Notes under the pieces: model-generated
Database searches by the model: none
The model's input: only the letters and a program-made list of their open reading frames with translations
Told to the model about the DNA's origin: nothing
Part shown: positions 35,072 through 41,974 of the stretch, one piece after another
How the letters are laid out: every line of letters begins with the position of its first letter
Numbering within the stretch: position 1 is the first letter of the stretch
NCBI RefSeq assembly: GCF_014650755.1
Contig: NZ_BMVO01000003.1
Coordinates: forward strand, 248,001-312,000
Direction of reading: 5' to 3'
DNA length: 64,000 bases
Source of the DNA: Streptomyces chryseus
GTDB taxonomy: Bacteria; Actinomycetota; Actinomycetes; Streptomycetales; Streptomycetaceae
Translations under genes and position numbers: made by a program

Positions 35072-35321
35072 CCCCTACCTGATCGGCGTGAGCGTGACGG
35101 CGTGCAGTGCCGGGCTGGTGACGGCCGCGGCGTACATCGTCGCCCCGCTCGTCCAGAGCTGGCGCCGCGCCCGCCGCTGCGCCCTGGCTCTCCCCGCCAA
35201 CGCCGAGTCCTGCGAGTTCCTCCACTGCCCCAACGAGCGCCGCACCCGGCCCCACGCCGTCCACGCTGACGGCTCGCGGAGCTGCTGGCACTGCGGGCAC
35301 AACTCCCCTGGAGACCAGTGA
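35064..35321 (+). CDS. Small membrane protein with zinc-ribbon tail
   Basis: 85 residues. One span near residues 5-30 (VTACSAGLVTAAAYIVAPLV) and a C-terminal set of Cys/His (CEFLHCP, CWHCGH) that could bind zinc. GTG 35064 overlaps the previous gene by eight bases and the next gene starts at 35318. Not recognised further. Confidence 0.6.
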   Translation: MSDPYLIGVSVTACSAGLVTAAAYIVAPLVQSWRRARRCALALPANAESCEFLHCPNERRTRPHAVHADGSRSCWHCGHNSPGDQ

Positions 35322-36088
35322 CGATGACAACCGAGACGTTCGGGCCGGAGTACGTCCGCCCGGCCGAGAAGGACTGTCCCAACTGCAACTGCTGCACAGC
35401 CCGCCTGTGCGAGAAGGGCGCGACGTCCATCCTGGAGTGCTTCGGCCACACCGCCACCGAGGACACCCGGGAGATTGTCGCCGGCTGCCCGTGCTCGTCG
35501 GAGGAGACGAGCGGCACGGCCGCGTGGCGGGCCGGCAAGATGCGCGCGACGATGCGGGCCGAACTCAACCCGCTACCGGTCGACGTGGAGGCGGCGCTGC
35601 GCTCCGTCGCGGCCGGCGAGTCGGTCGCCGAGCACGTCGACCAGATGACCCCGCTGGGGCTGTTCCGCTACGTCGCGTTCGTCGACTCCCGCCCAATCAT
35701 CACCGAGCTCGGGGCCACGTACCTGGCGGCCCGGCGCGAGCCGAGGTTCACCACCCCTGTTCAGGTGGAGATGGTCGACGTGACCACGCGCACGGCGCGG
35801 GTGATCGTCGTCGGGTGGAGCCTGACGGAGCCGGCGACCATGCTCCTGGACCAACTCATCAGTGCCACCGGCCTGAAGGCCGAGGAGCTGCCGGGGAAGT
35901 TCCTGGAGGCCACGGCCAACTGCTACACCGAGCACGCCGACGACCTGGTGCTGACGAACATCAGCCTCGCGCCGCCGCTGCCGTCGTCCTGGACGGCCGG
36001 GGACATCCCCCTGGTCCAGGACGAGACGGCCGACGCCGACCAGCCGGAGGGGCGCGTGGACGTCGCCCCGTCGGGCGGTGAGGCCTGA
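35318..36088 (+). CDS. Hypothetical protein with Cys-rich N-terminus
   Basis: 256 residues. The N-terminus has a dense cysteine set (CPNCNCCTARLCEKG, and CPCSSEE) suggesting a metal site, followed by a globular region with a helical and beta pattern and an acidic tail. It lies between a membrane peptide and the resolvase gene, coupled to the latter by TGATG. I do not recognise the family. Confidence 0.65.
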   Translation: MTMTTETFGPEYVRPAEKDCPNCNCCTARLCEKGATSILECFGHTATEDTREIVAGCPCSSEETSGTAAWRAGKMRATMRAELNPLPVDVEAALRSVAAGESVAEHVDQMTPLGLFRYVAFVDSRPIITELGATYLAARREPRFTTPVQVEMVDVTTRTARVIVVGWSLTEPATMLLDQLISATGLKAEELPGKFLEATANCYTEHADDLVLTNISLAPPLPSSWTAGDIPLVQDETADADQPEGRVDVAPSGGEA

Positions 36089-36657
36089 TGGAGACGGTTC
36101 CCCTCTTCGAGGTCGCCGCGCCGGTCCCGGCCCCCGTGGTCGAGGACGAGGCGCCCCAGTGGCCGGCGCCCGCGCTGATGGTCGTCGTGCGCGGCCTGCC
36201 TGGTCCCCAGGGCAGTAAGCGCCACGTGGGCAACGGCGTCATGATCGAGTCCTCCGCGAAGGTCAAGCCGTGGCGCGCGGACGTGGTGTCGGCAGCGGTC
36301 GAGGCCAGGGAGAAGATCGAAGGCTTCGCGAAGTTGTCCGGGCCTCTGCGCGTGGACTTGGTGTTCTCCTTCGACCGGCCGAAGGGGCACATGGGTTCCG
36401 GCCGGAACGCCACCGTCGTGCGCCCCTCGGCGCCGCTGCGCCCTCATGTAAAGCCTGACTTGAGCAAGTTGGTGCGGTCCACGGAGGACGCGCTGACGAC
36501 GGCCGGTGTGTACCAGGACGATGCGCTGATCGTGGAGTACGGGCAGCTCGGGAAGTGGTACACCACCGACCACGGCCTGGTGGACGGCGTCCTCGACGGC
36601 CCCGGCTGCACCATCCGCCTCTGGCGCATCGAGCGGCCGAAGGTGGTGGACGAGTGA
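36088..36657 (+). CDS. RusA-type Holliday junction resolvase
   Basis: 189 residues. After a 28-residue acidic Pro-rich leader the RusA fold starts (VVVRGLPGPQGSKRHVG). Catalytic acidic residues sit in KPDLSKLVRSTEDAL (Asp124, Asp134) and VYQDDALIVEY (Asp144-145). RusA nicks four-way junctions made by recombination. It completes a YqaJ-RecT-exonuclease-RusA set within 5 kb. Confidence 0.9.
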   Translation: METVPLFEVAAPVPAPVVEDEAPQWPAPALMVVVRGLPGPQGSKRHVGNGVMIESSAKVKPWRADVVSAAVEAREKIEGFAKLSGPLRVDLVFSFDRPKGHMGSGRNATVVRPSAPLRPHVKPDLSKLVRSTEDALTTAGVYQDDALIVEYGQLGKWYTTDHGLVDGVLDGPGCTIRLWRIERPKVVDE

Positions 36658-37340
36658 TCACCAGGGAGGAGATCGCCGCCGCGCTGGACGGTACCGACCG
36701 GTCCAACCTCGACGTTGCGCGCACCCTCGGCGTCGGCCCGGCGCGCGTGCGCCGGGTCCGGGCCGCGGCCGGACTGCCGCCGTACCAACGCGGTCGCCGC
36801 CGCTCGTGCGCCACCTGGGAGGAGGCGTTCGCGGCCCGCACGGTGGCCGTCGAAGGCGGCCACCTCCAGTGGACCGGCCCCCTGTCCGAGCACGGCACGC
36901 CGCTGCTGCGCCTCGGACTGGAGGCAGAGACCGCGTACCGGTACGCCTTCCGCATCCACCACGGCCGGGAAGCCGAGGGCAAGACCAACCCCACCTGCGG
37001 CTACCCCCGGTGCGTGGCCGGTGGCCACCTTGAGGACCGCGTCATCCGCGAGGAGCGGCGCGCCGAGGAGGAGCGGCGCCGGCCGAAGGGCCGGGGACTG
37101 CTGGACCCGCCCGCAGGGGCGACCTGGCACCGGGACGTGGACCTCATCGCCGTGGAGCGGGTCATGCGCGGGGCGCAGCCGCTGCCGGTGCTCAACGAGG
37201 CCGAGCAGCGGTACGCCGTGGTGGTCATGACCCGGGATGCCGACCTGGGGGCGGAGGAGATCGGGGAGCGGCTCGGAATCGCGGCGCGCACGGTCGTCCG
37301 GTGGCGCGATGAGGCGGGGCTGAGTGATGGACGCCCTTGA
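36654..37340 (+). CDS. HTH plus HNH-like protein (paralog A)
   Basis: 228 residues. An N-terminal HTH (LDVARTLGVGPARVRRVRAAAG), a central GGHLQWTG ... CGYPRCVAGGHLED segment with an HNH/His-Me-like pattern, and a C-terminal HTH (AEEIGERLGIAARTVVRWR). The same combination occurs at 41974. HNH catalytic residues are not convincingly complete. It may be a sequence-specific DNA-binding protein or a degenerate homing-type nuclease. GTG 36654 overlaps rusA by four bases. Confidence 0.65.
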   Translation: MITREEIAAALDGTDRSNLDVARTLGVGPARVRRVRAAAGLPPYQRGRRRSCATWEEAFAARTVAVEGGHLQWTGPLSEHGTPLLRLGLEAETAYRYAFRIHHGREAEGKTNPTCGYPRCVAGGHLEDRVIREERRAEEERRRPKGRGLLDPPAGATWHRDVDLIAVERVMRGAQPLPVLNEAEQRYAVVVMTRDADLGAEEIGERLGIAARTVVRWRDEAGLSDGRP

Positions 37341-37647
37341 CCCCCTGGCGGTCCTGGACGTGGTCATCACGGTCGTGTCCACGACGCCCGTGTGGGGTCC
37401 GGTCCTGGCCGTCCTGGTCGCGGTCGCCGTGTGGTGGCGGCTGCGGCCGACCGGCCGTCACCGGGGCGGCCGGCCCTCCCTGCGGACAACGGTCCGGACA
37501 AGCGTCCGTGAGGTTGTCCGTCACCTCGCGGACACCGGTCCGGAACCGGCCGGCGCCGACCCGCTGACGTACGCGGACACGGGTCCGGACGTGTCCTTCG
37601 AGAGCTGTCCGGCGGTGTCCGGACACGACGAGGAGGGAGAGCGCTGA
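37324..37647 (+). CDS. Single-span membrane protein with GGACAC-rich coding sequence
   Basis: 107 residues. One span near residues 25-42 (PVLAVLVAVAVWWRL) then a basic and an acidic tail. GTG 37324 or ATG 37327 start. The tail is encoded by DNA dense in GGACA/TGTCC repeats (37490-37627), which may be why its composition is odd. Overlaps the whiB-type gene by one base. Confidence 0.6.
   Translation: MMDALDPLAVLDVVITVVSTTPVWGPVLAVLVAVAVWWRLRPTGRHRGGRPSLRTTVRTSVREVVRHLADTGPEPAGADPLTYADTGPDVSFESCPAVSGHDEEGER
37490..37627 (+). repeat. Cluster of GGACA/TGTCC repeats (first locus)
   Basis: At least seven copies of GGACA or TGTCC occur within about 140 bases, several as TCCGGACA, ending in GTGTCCGGACAC at about 37616-37627. 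The same motif is clustered again at 39386-39422, 46350-46530 and 50455-50490. It may be a binding site for an element protein rather than a coding effect. Confidence 0.5.
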
Positions 37648-38015
37648 TGCCTCGTCCGACCCACTACGGACCGCACCGGTTCCCGGACACCATCGCGCGG
37701 CCGGCGCACTGGGACCGCCGGGCCGCCTGCCGCAACGAGGACCCCCGGATCTTCTTCCCGGAGGGCACCGAGGCCGACGTCATCGCGACGACGGCTCTGG
37801 CCAAGGAGATCTGCCATCGGTGCCCGGTCTCCGGGAACTGCCAGATCGACGCCCTGGAGCGGCGGGAGCCGTTCGGGGTGTGGGGCGGGCTGGACGAGCA
37901 CGAGCGGCGGGACATCCTGCACCGCGCCGCCGAGCAGGCCGCCCTGCGCTTCAAGGAGGAGGCCGCGGCTAAGGAGGCGGCCGATGCCTCGGCGCCGGCC
38001 ACGGCAGCGGCCTGA
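37647..38015 (+). CDS. WhiB-family iron-sulfur regulator
   Basis: 122 residues. Four conserved cysteines (28, 56, 59, 65; CHRCPVSGNC) hold a 4Fe-4S cluster, followed by the GVWGG turn (77-81) and a basic C-terminal helix region. WhiB-like proteins bind sigma-A and act as redox-responsive regulators in actinobacteria. Phage and plasmid copies often modulate host or element transcription. A start codon for the next gene lies inside its 3' end. Confidence 0.95.
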   Translation: MPRPTHYGPHRFPDTIARPAHWDRRAACRNEDPRIFFPEGTEADVIATTALAKEICHRCPVSGNCQIDALERREPFGVWGGLDEHERRDILHRAAEQAALRFKEEAAAKEAADASAPATAAA

Positions 38016-38214
38016 TCTACCGCCGACCGGGCTCCTGGACTGGACCGACTCCCGGCACTGGGACCGGACGGCGCGCCCGTGCCGGTACTGCGACCAGCCG
38101 ACCAACCTCCGGGACTCCAACCGCAAGCCCGCGCACAAGACGTGCGCGGAGGCCGCGCTGCACCAGCAGAACCAGGACATGGCCGCGGCCTACGAGAACG
38201 AACGACTCACCTGA
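37984..38214 (+). CDS. Small zinc-ribbon protein
   Basis: 76 residues. CRYCDQPTNLRDSNRKPAHK then C form a CxxC ... H/C pattern. ATG 37984 overlaps whiB by 32 bases in another frame. It resembles short proteins I have seen in Streptomyces phages. Function unknown. Confidence 0.55.
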   Translation: MPRRRPRQRPDLPPTGLLDWTDSRHWDRTARPCRYCDQPTNLRDSNRKPAHKTCAEAALHQQNQDMAAAYENERLT

Positions 38215-38243
38215 CCAGCACCACCCTGAGAACGGAGCCCTTC

Positions 38244-38561
38244 GTGGCGATCAACGAGAACGAGATCCGCACCCGCTTCGCTGCACCGGCGACCGACGAG
38301 GCCCGTACTGCCATAAAGACCCGACTGGCAGCGGCGGCCCAGGAGTTCGCCCTCCTCGTCCACGAGCTGGTGCCCGGCTCCCGGGAGGAGTCCGAAGCGA
38401 TCTCGTCCGTAGAGCTCGCGCTGTGGTGGGCCCAGGCCGGTGTGGACCGCCGCTACGTGCCCCGGCGCGCGGTCCGGCCGCTCACGCCCGCCGACGCGGA
38501 GGCCGCCTGCCTGGCTGCCATGGCCGAGGCAGACATCGCGTCCGCACCCGGGTGGGTGTGA
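38244..38561 (+). CDS. Acb2/Tad1-hairpin-like small protein (candidate cyclic-nucleotide sponge)
   Basis: 105 residues. The N-terminal IRTRFAAPATDEARTAIKTR, then a helix EFALLVHELVPGSREESEAI, then SSVELALWWAQAGVDRR match the helical hairpin of Acb2 and Tad1-linked proteins (RTRFxxPxTDE ... LPxGREKSxALTxLExAxxWAxAxI). Acb2 proteins sequester cyclic di- and trinucleotide signals and block CBASS immunity. A C-terminal extension of about 35 residues is extra. GTG 38244 follows CGGAG. The match is by eye; activity is not shown. Confidence 0.62.
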   Translation: MAINENEIRTRFAAPATDEARTAIKTRLAAAAQEFALLVHELVPGSREESEAISSVELALWWAQAGVDRRYVPRRAVRPLTPADAEAACLAAMAEADIASAPGWV

Positions 38562-38740
38562 TGGCGCTCGTGCTGACCGGGCTCGGCCCCGGCGACCTCG
38601 CGGAGGCCGTGGAGTGCCTGGTCCAGTGCGCCGAGACGGCCACGGACGCGGAGCTCTCCGCGTACCGGCGGCACCTGGCCGACCTCCTCGGGGACGCCCT
38701 GGACTCTCTGCCCCGTCCGGCCGTGGAGGTGGAAGCGTGA
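38561..38740 (+). CDS. Small helical hypothetical protein
   Basis: 59 residues, mostly helix-forming (AEAVECLVQCAETATDAEL). ATG 38561 shares a base with the previous stop, and the next GTG 38737 overlaps its end. Unknown; its coding status rests on this packing. Confidence 0.5.
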   Translation: MALVLTGLGPGDLAEAVECLVQCAETATDAELSAYRRHLADLLGDALDSLPRPAVEVEA

Positions 38741-39168
38741 TCGGCCCGGCCGCGCTCGTGCCCCTGGTGGGCGACCTCCTGGACCACCTCGTCGCCGGCG
38801 ACCTGGACCAGGCCGCGGCCGTCCTGGACCACGTGGTCGAGGACGGGGACGACGCCGACGCGTACGGCCTGTGCATCGCGGCGGCGAACGCCACCCGGGT
38901 CGCGCTGCAGGGCGACCCTCCGGGCCGCGCGCCGCTGGCCCGGCTGCTTGGGCCGTCCTCGCCGCCGGCCGACCCTCACCGGCTGTTCGCGGCCCGATTC
39001 CTGGCCGCGTACGGCCGGGGCGACCGGGAGATGACCGTGGCCCTGTTCCGCGCCGCCGCCGAGGCCGGCGACCCCCGCGTGCTCACGGAGTCCGTGTGCG
39101 CCCTGCTCGCCCGCGTGTCCGGCCTGCTGCGGGCCGGCTCCACCACCCCTTGCCACGAGAGGACTTGA
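38737..39168 (+). CDS. Hypothetical helical protein
   Basis: 143 residues, Ala/Leu/Asp rich, probably an all-helical repeat-like fold (VGDLLDHLVAGDLDQAAAVL, AARFLAAYGRGDREMTVALF), reminiscent of TPR-type proteins but without a firm signature. In the operon between the Acb2-like and HTH genes. Confidence 0.55.
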   Translation: MIGPAALVPLVGDLLDHLVAGDLDQAAAVLDHVVEDGDDADAYGLCIAAANATRVALQGDPPGRAPLARLLGPSSPPADPHRLFAARFLAAYGRGDREMTVALFRAAAEAGDPRVLTESVCALLARVSGLLRAGSTTPCHERT

Positions 39169-39170
39169 CG

Positions 39171-39383
39171 ATGTCCAGCACCACCGCCCGCCTGTCCACC
39201 AGCTACCGGCCCCGGCTCCGGGGCGAGGACCGCGCCCAGGTCGCGCAGGATCTCGCCGAGGGGTACGAGGCCGGCGCCTCGATCCGGGCCGTGGCCGACG
39301 CGGCGGACCTGTCCTACGGCACTGCGCGGACGCTGCTGCTGGAGGCACAGGTCAAGCTGCGCGGTCGCGGCGGCGCCCGCTGA
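39171..39383 (+). CDS. Small HTH protein
   Basis: 70 residues. HTH of the IS/BldC-like type (RAVADAADLSYGTARTLLLE). It is small enough to be only a DNA-binding domain. ATG 39171 follows GAGAGGAC. Directly after the stop are two GGTGTCCGGACACC palindromes, which could be its target by proximity. Confidence 0.65.
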   Translation: MSSTTARLSTSYRPRLRGEDRAQVAQDLAEGYEAGASIRAVADAADLSYGTARTLLLEAQVKLRGRGGAR

Positions 39384-39385
39384 CC

Positions 39386-39422
39386 GGTGTCCGGACACCC
39401 CTCCTGCTGGTGTCCGGACACC
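39386..39422. repeat. Two perfect 14-base palindromes GGTGTCCGGACACC
   Basis: Copies at 39386-39399 and 39409-39422 have identical arms and a 23-base repeat distance. Each is a full palindrome, so each could bind a dimer. Same core as the GGACA clusters elsewhere in the element. They sit in the 111-base gap between two genes, the only place where the motif is free of coding constraint. Confidence 0.65.
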
Positions 39423-39494
39423 CCTTCCCCTCTCTCGGCCCCGGGCGCGGTCGTGCGCCCCGGGGTGTCCTCGTCCCACACCCGGAGTGTCCTC

Positions 39495-39968
39495 ATGTCC
39501 CAACCCCACCAGCCGGACGCCGTGCGGTACTTCCACGGCGGTGTGCCCGGTCTCAATCCCGGCGACTTCCTGGCCCCGCATAAGCCCAACGTGGTCGACG
39601 GCTGCCCGATCTGCGCCGCGAAGGCCGCCGGCGAACAGCCGATCGTGCCCGGCCTGGGCAACGTCGACCCGCTGACCGAGCGGCCGGACCGTCTCTACAT
39701 CACCACGGACCGGGAGTACGCGCGGTTCTACGCCTCGAAGTGGTGGCTCGGGGACCTGTACGTGGTCGAGCCGACGGGAGAGGTCGAGGAGTCCACGGAA
39801 GACTTCTTCCCCACCTGGTGCGCGGAGGGCGCGGTCGTCGTCTCCGTGGTGTCCCGGGCGGTGCGCCTGACCGACAGGCAGCGCCGGACGCTCAACCGCC
39901 GGTGGGGTGCCCTGGAGGATGCCGCGCGGCGTGAGCGGCTGCGGATCGTGCCCGGCGGCCGACGGTGA
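39495..39968 (+). CDS. Arr-like ADP-ribosyltransferase-fold protein
   Basis: 157 residues. Pattern RYFHGGVPGLNPGDFLAP ... RLYITTDREYARFYA ... LGDLYVVEPTGEVEES follows rifampin ADP-ribosyltransferase (Arr): YHG, YLT and the YVVEPTG strand. The candidate H-Y-acidic triad is His in YFHGG, Tyr in LYITT and an acidic residue in EESTEDFF. A Cys pair insert (CPICAAKA) is not in classical Arr. ATG 39495. A toxin, anti-defence or antibiotic-modifying role are all possible; this is a fold-level call. Confidence 0.5.
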   Translation: MSQPHQPDAVRYFHGGVPGLNPGDFLAPHKPNVVDGCPICAAKAAGEQPIVPGLGNVDPLTERPDRLYITTDREYARFYASKWWLGDLYVVEPTGEVEESTEDFFPTWCAEGAVVVSVVSRAVRLTDRQRRTLNRRWGALEDAARRERLRIVPGGRR

Positions 39969-40189
39969 CGGGAACGTTGCCGCCGCTCGGCAGGTGCCAG
40001 CACTGCGGGCAGCGGCGGGCGTTGAGCACCCACCGGTCCGTACGGGACGGGCTGCCGCGGCTGTTGTGCACCTCCTGCTACTCGGATGCCTGCCTCGCGG
40101 AGGAGGCCGGCCACTGCGTGGACTTCCGGCAGGCGTTCGAGCACGCGACGGACGACGAGCTGACGGGGTGGCTGGGCAGCGCCCTGTAA
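39965..40189 (+). CDS. Small zinc-finger protein
   Basis: 74 residues with CQHCGQRR and CTSCYSDAC plus His residues, a zinc-ribbon-like layout, and an acidic C-terminus. GTG 39965 overlaps the previous stop. It ends 10 bases before the first triple-repeat promoter and is the last gene of its operon. Unknown role. Confidence 0.6.
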   Translation: MTGTLPPLGRCQHCGQRRALSTHRSVRDGLPRLLCTSCYSDACLAEEAGHCVDFRQAFEHATDDELTGWLGSAL

Positions 40190-40201
40190 CCCATCTCAGT
40201 G

Positions 40202-40239
40202 TTGCAACTTGACGGTGCAATGCAAGGATGCAACATTAG
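40202..40239 (+). promoter_or_regulatory. Triple TTGCAAC promoter P1 (upstream of initiator-like gene)
   Basis: Three repeats TTGCAAC, GTGCAAT and ATGCAAC start at 40202, 40215 and 40228, an exact 13-base period. The first spacer holds the -35 TTGACG (40209-40214) and the -10-like CATTAG lies 19 bases later. It drives the gene at 40321. Same architecture as at 57.9, 60.6 and 62.05 kb. Confidence 0.75.
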
Positions 40240-40320
40240 GCATCGAATTCGGTGGGGCGTGTAGATGCCGCCCCGGCCGCACTCGACTGCCCCTGAACAG
40301 GAACGACGAAGAGAGCGCGC

Positions 40321-41334
40321 ATGGCCAGCACGAGCAATGACCGCGTGCAGACCGTCCGTAACGCGTGGATCAACCGCCTACGTGACGAGGTACTGCGCAC
40401 GGGGCGTGCCGAGGTCGCGAAGTGCGCCCGGGTCGGCGTGTGGATCGCCACGTACGCGGACGCCGACGGATCGAGCGCCTTCCCCTCGAACGAGACGTTG
40501 GCAGCCCTGGCCGGCTGCACCGACGAGACCGTCACCCGGGCCGTGAAGGTCCTCGTCGCGGTAGGGCTGCTGGTACGGCGCCGCCGCCCGAACCAGTCGT
40601 CGGTGTACCAACTGATGCTGCCCCCCGGGCGACTGCCGTGGAACACCCACCTGCACCTCTACACCGACACCCGCCAGGCCCGCCGCAAGAAGGCCGAGAA
40701 GGTCCGAGAGGCCGAGGAGCGGAACCCGTCGCAGAACGGTGTCCGGAACCCGTCCCCCACGGGGGTTCCGGAACCCGTTCCCGCCGGGGGTTCCGAAGAA
40801 TCCGGAAACCGTTCTGGAACGGGTACGGACACCGTTCCGCGACGGGTTCCGGAACCCGTTCCCGCCGGGGGGGACCAGGACCCCCCTACCTACGGTAGGG
40901 ACCCAGACACTGACCACGACACGGTTGCTGTTGAACCTCAGCCACAGGGGCGCGTGGGCGCGCGAGGCGACGAGGAGCAGAGTTCCCCGGCGGAGGAGAA
41001 GCCGTGGGGCCGCTGCGCGAACGAGGAGTGCGGGGTGCGGCTGCTGCGCGCCGCGAGCGGCTTGTGCCACGGGTGCCAGCAGAAGGCTGAGGGCACCCAG
41101 CAAGATCCACAGGCGCCGGTGCAGGGGGCCTTCCTGACGCCGATGCCCTCGGGTTTCACCGGGAGCGCCGCAGCCCCGCAGGCGGGCACGCAGCCGTTCA
41201 AGATCCCCGCCCAGGACCCGGCCGCCCCGCTGCGGGTGTGCGAGTGCGGACGGCAGCACCGGGCCCACAAGCCGACCGACCGCTGCCCTGACTGCCTGTG
41301 GGCCCAGCAGGCCGAGGCGGTGAACGGCCTGTGA
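40321..41334 (+). CDS. Replication-initiator-like HTH protein
   Basis: 337 residues. An N-terminal winged-helix domain (SNETLAALAGCTDETVTRAV, KVLVAVGLLVRRRRPNQSSV) resembles phage O/DnaD and plasmid RepA-type initiators. The middle (about 140-190) is a proline-rich linker with repeated PVPAGG-type units, encoded by GGAACCCGT repeats. Zinc-finger-like pairs follow (CANEECGVRLL, CHGCQQK; CECGRQHR, CPDC). The C-terminal zinc part could contact a helicase. ATG 40321. Initiator role is inferred from the HTH and from its own regulated promoter. Confidence 0.65.
   Translation: MASTSNDRVQTVRNAWINRLRDEVLRTGRAEVAKCARVGVWIATYADADGSSAFPSNETLAALAGCTDETVTRAVKVLVAVGLLVRRRRPNQSSVYQLMLPPGRLPWNTHLHLYTDTRQARRKKAEKVREAEERNPSQNGVRNPSPTGVPEPVPAGGSEESGNRSGTGTDTVPRRVPEPVPAGGDQDPPTYGRDPDTDHDTVAVEPQPQGRVGARGDEEQSSPAEEKPWGRCANEECGVRLLRAASGLCHGCQQKAEGTQQDPQAPVQGAFLTPMPSGFTGSAAAPQAGTQPFKIPAQDPAAPLRVCECGRQHRAHKPTDRCPDCLWAQQAEAVNGL
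40721..40900 (+). repeat. GGAACCCGT iteron-like array and hairpin inside the initiator gene
   Basis: GGAACCCGT occurs at 40721, 40745, 40770 and 40851, with GGAAACCGTT at 40804 and inverted copies between. The first three are spaced 24 and 25 bases apart. An inverted repeat CCCTACC-TAC-GGTAGGG follows near 40890. Iterons within an initiator gene occur at phage lambda-type origins. The same DNA could be only a proline linker repeat. Confidence 0.45.
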
Positions 41335-41774
41335 ACCGCACCCCGCTGCCCTCCCTGGTGACCGTGCTGCGCACCCTCGGCACCTACGGCGACCGCCTGT
41401 CGCCGGCGGATGCCACCCCGGAGCAACTGGCCGTCGTCGCCCAGGCCGTCGAGGACGCCCGCCGCCTGCTCGCCGCCGCGAAGGGCCCGGCCTCTACCGG
41501 CGCCTGCCCTCAGCACCCAACCGGCCCGCTCGACCCGACGGACGGCCTGTGCCTCCTGTGCCGTGGCCGCCGCCACCGCGCCCGGCTCCAGGCCACGGCC
41601 ATCGACCCGGACCTCGGCGACGTCGTCCGCACCCTCGCGGAGCAGGGCGAGACCGAGGCCGTACGCCGCCACGGTGCCCGCGCCGTCGCCCGCGCCCAGG
41701 CTGCCGCCGGCCGCGGCACCCACAAGCACCCGGCGATCACCCGCCGCCCGTACGACGAGGAGCTGTCTCGATGA
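41331..41774 (+). CDS. Hypothetical protein with Cys pair
   Basis: 147 residues with CLLCRGRRHRAR near the centre and an earlier ACPQH; basic and helical elsewhere. GTG 41331 overlaps the initiator stop by four bases and its stop overlaps the next ATG. Probably translated with the initiator; unknown function. Confidence 0.55.
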   Translation: MNRTPLPSLVTVLRTLGTYGDRLSPADATPEQLAVVAQAVEDARRLLAAAKGPASTGACPQHPTGPLDPTDGLCLLCRGRRHRARLQATAIDPDLGDVVRTLAEQGETEAVRRHGARAVARAQAAAGRGTHKHPAITRRPYDEELSR

Positions 41775-41974
41775 CCCACGACCTCACCCCCGGGCGGCTG
41801 GAGGAGATCCAGGCCCTCGCCCGACAGCTCGCCGCCCCCGGCGACGCCGACCCGGCCCCGCTGCTGGCCGACGCCCGGACTGCCCTGGTGGAGCTGCTGG
41901 TCGACCGCACTGCGCTGGTCAAGGCCAACGCCTCCGCCGCCGAGGAACTGGCCATCTGGACGGGGGCCCTGTGA
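41771..41974 (+). CDS. Small helical hypothetical protein
   Basis: 67 residues, Ala/Leu/Asp rich, predicted helical (EEIQALARQLAAPGDAD, RTALVELLVDRTALVK). Overlaps the previous stop by four bases and the next gene by one. Not recognised. Confidence 0.5.
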   Translation: MTHDLTPGRLEEIQALARQLAAPGDADPAPLLADARTALVELLVDRTALVKANASAAEELAIWTGAL

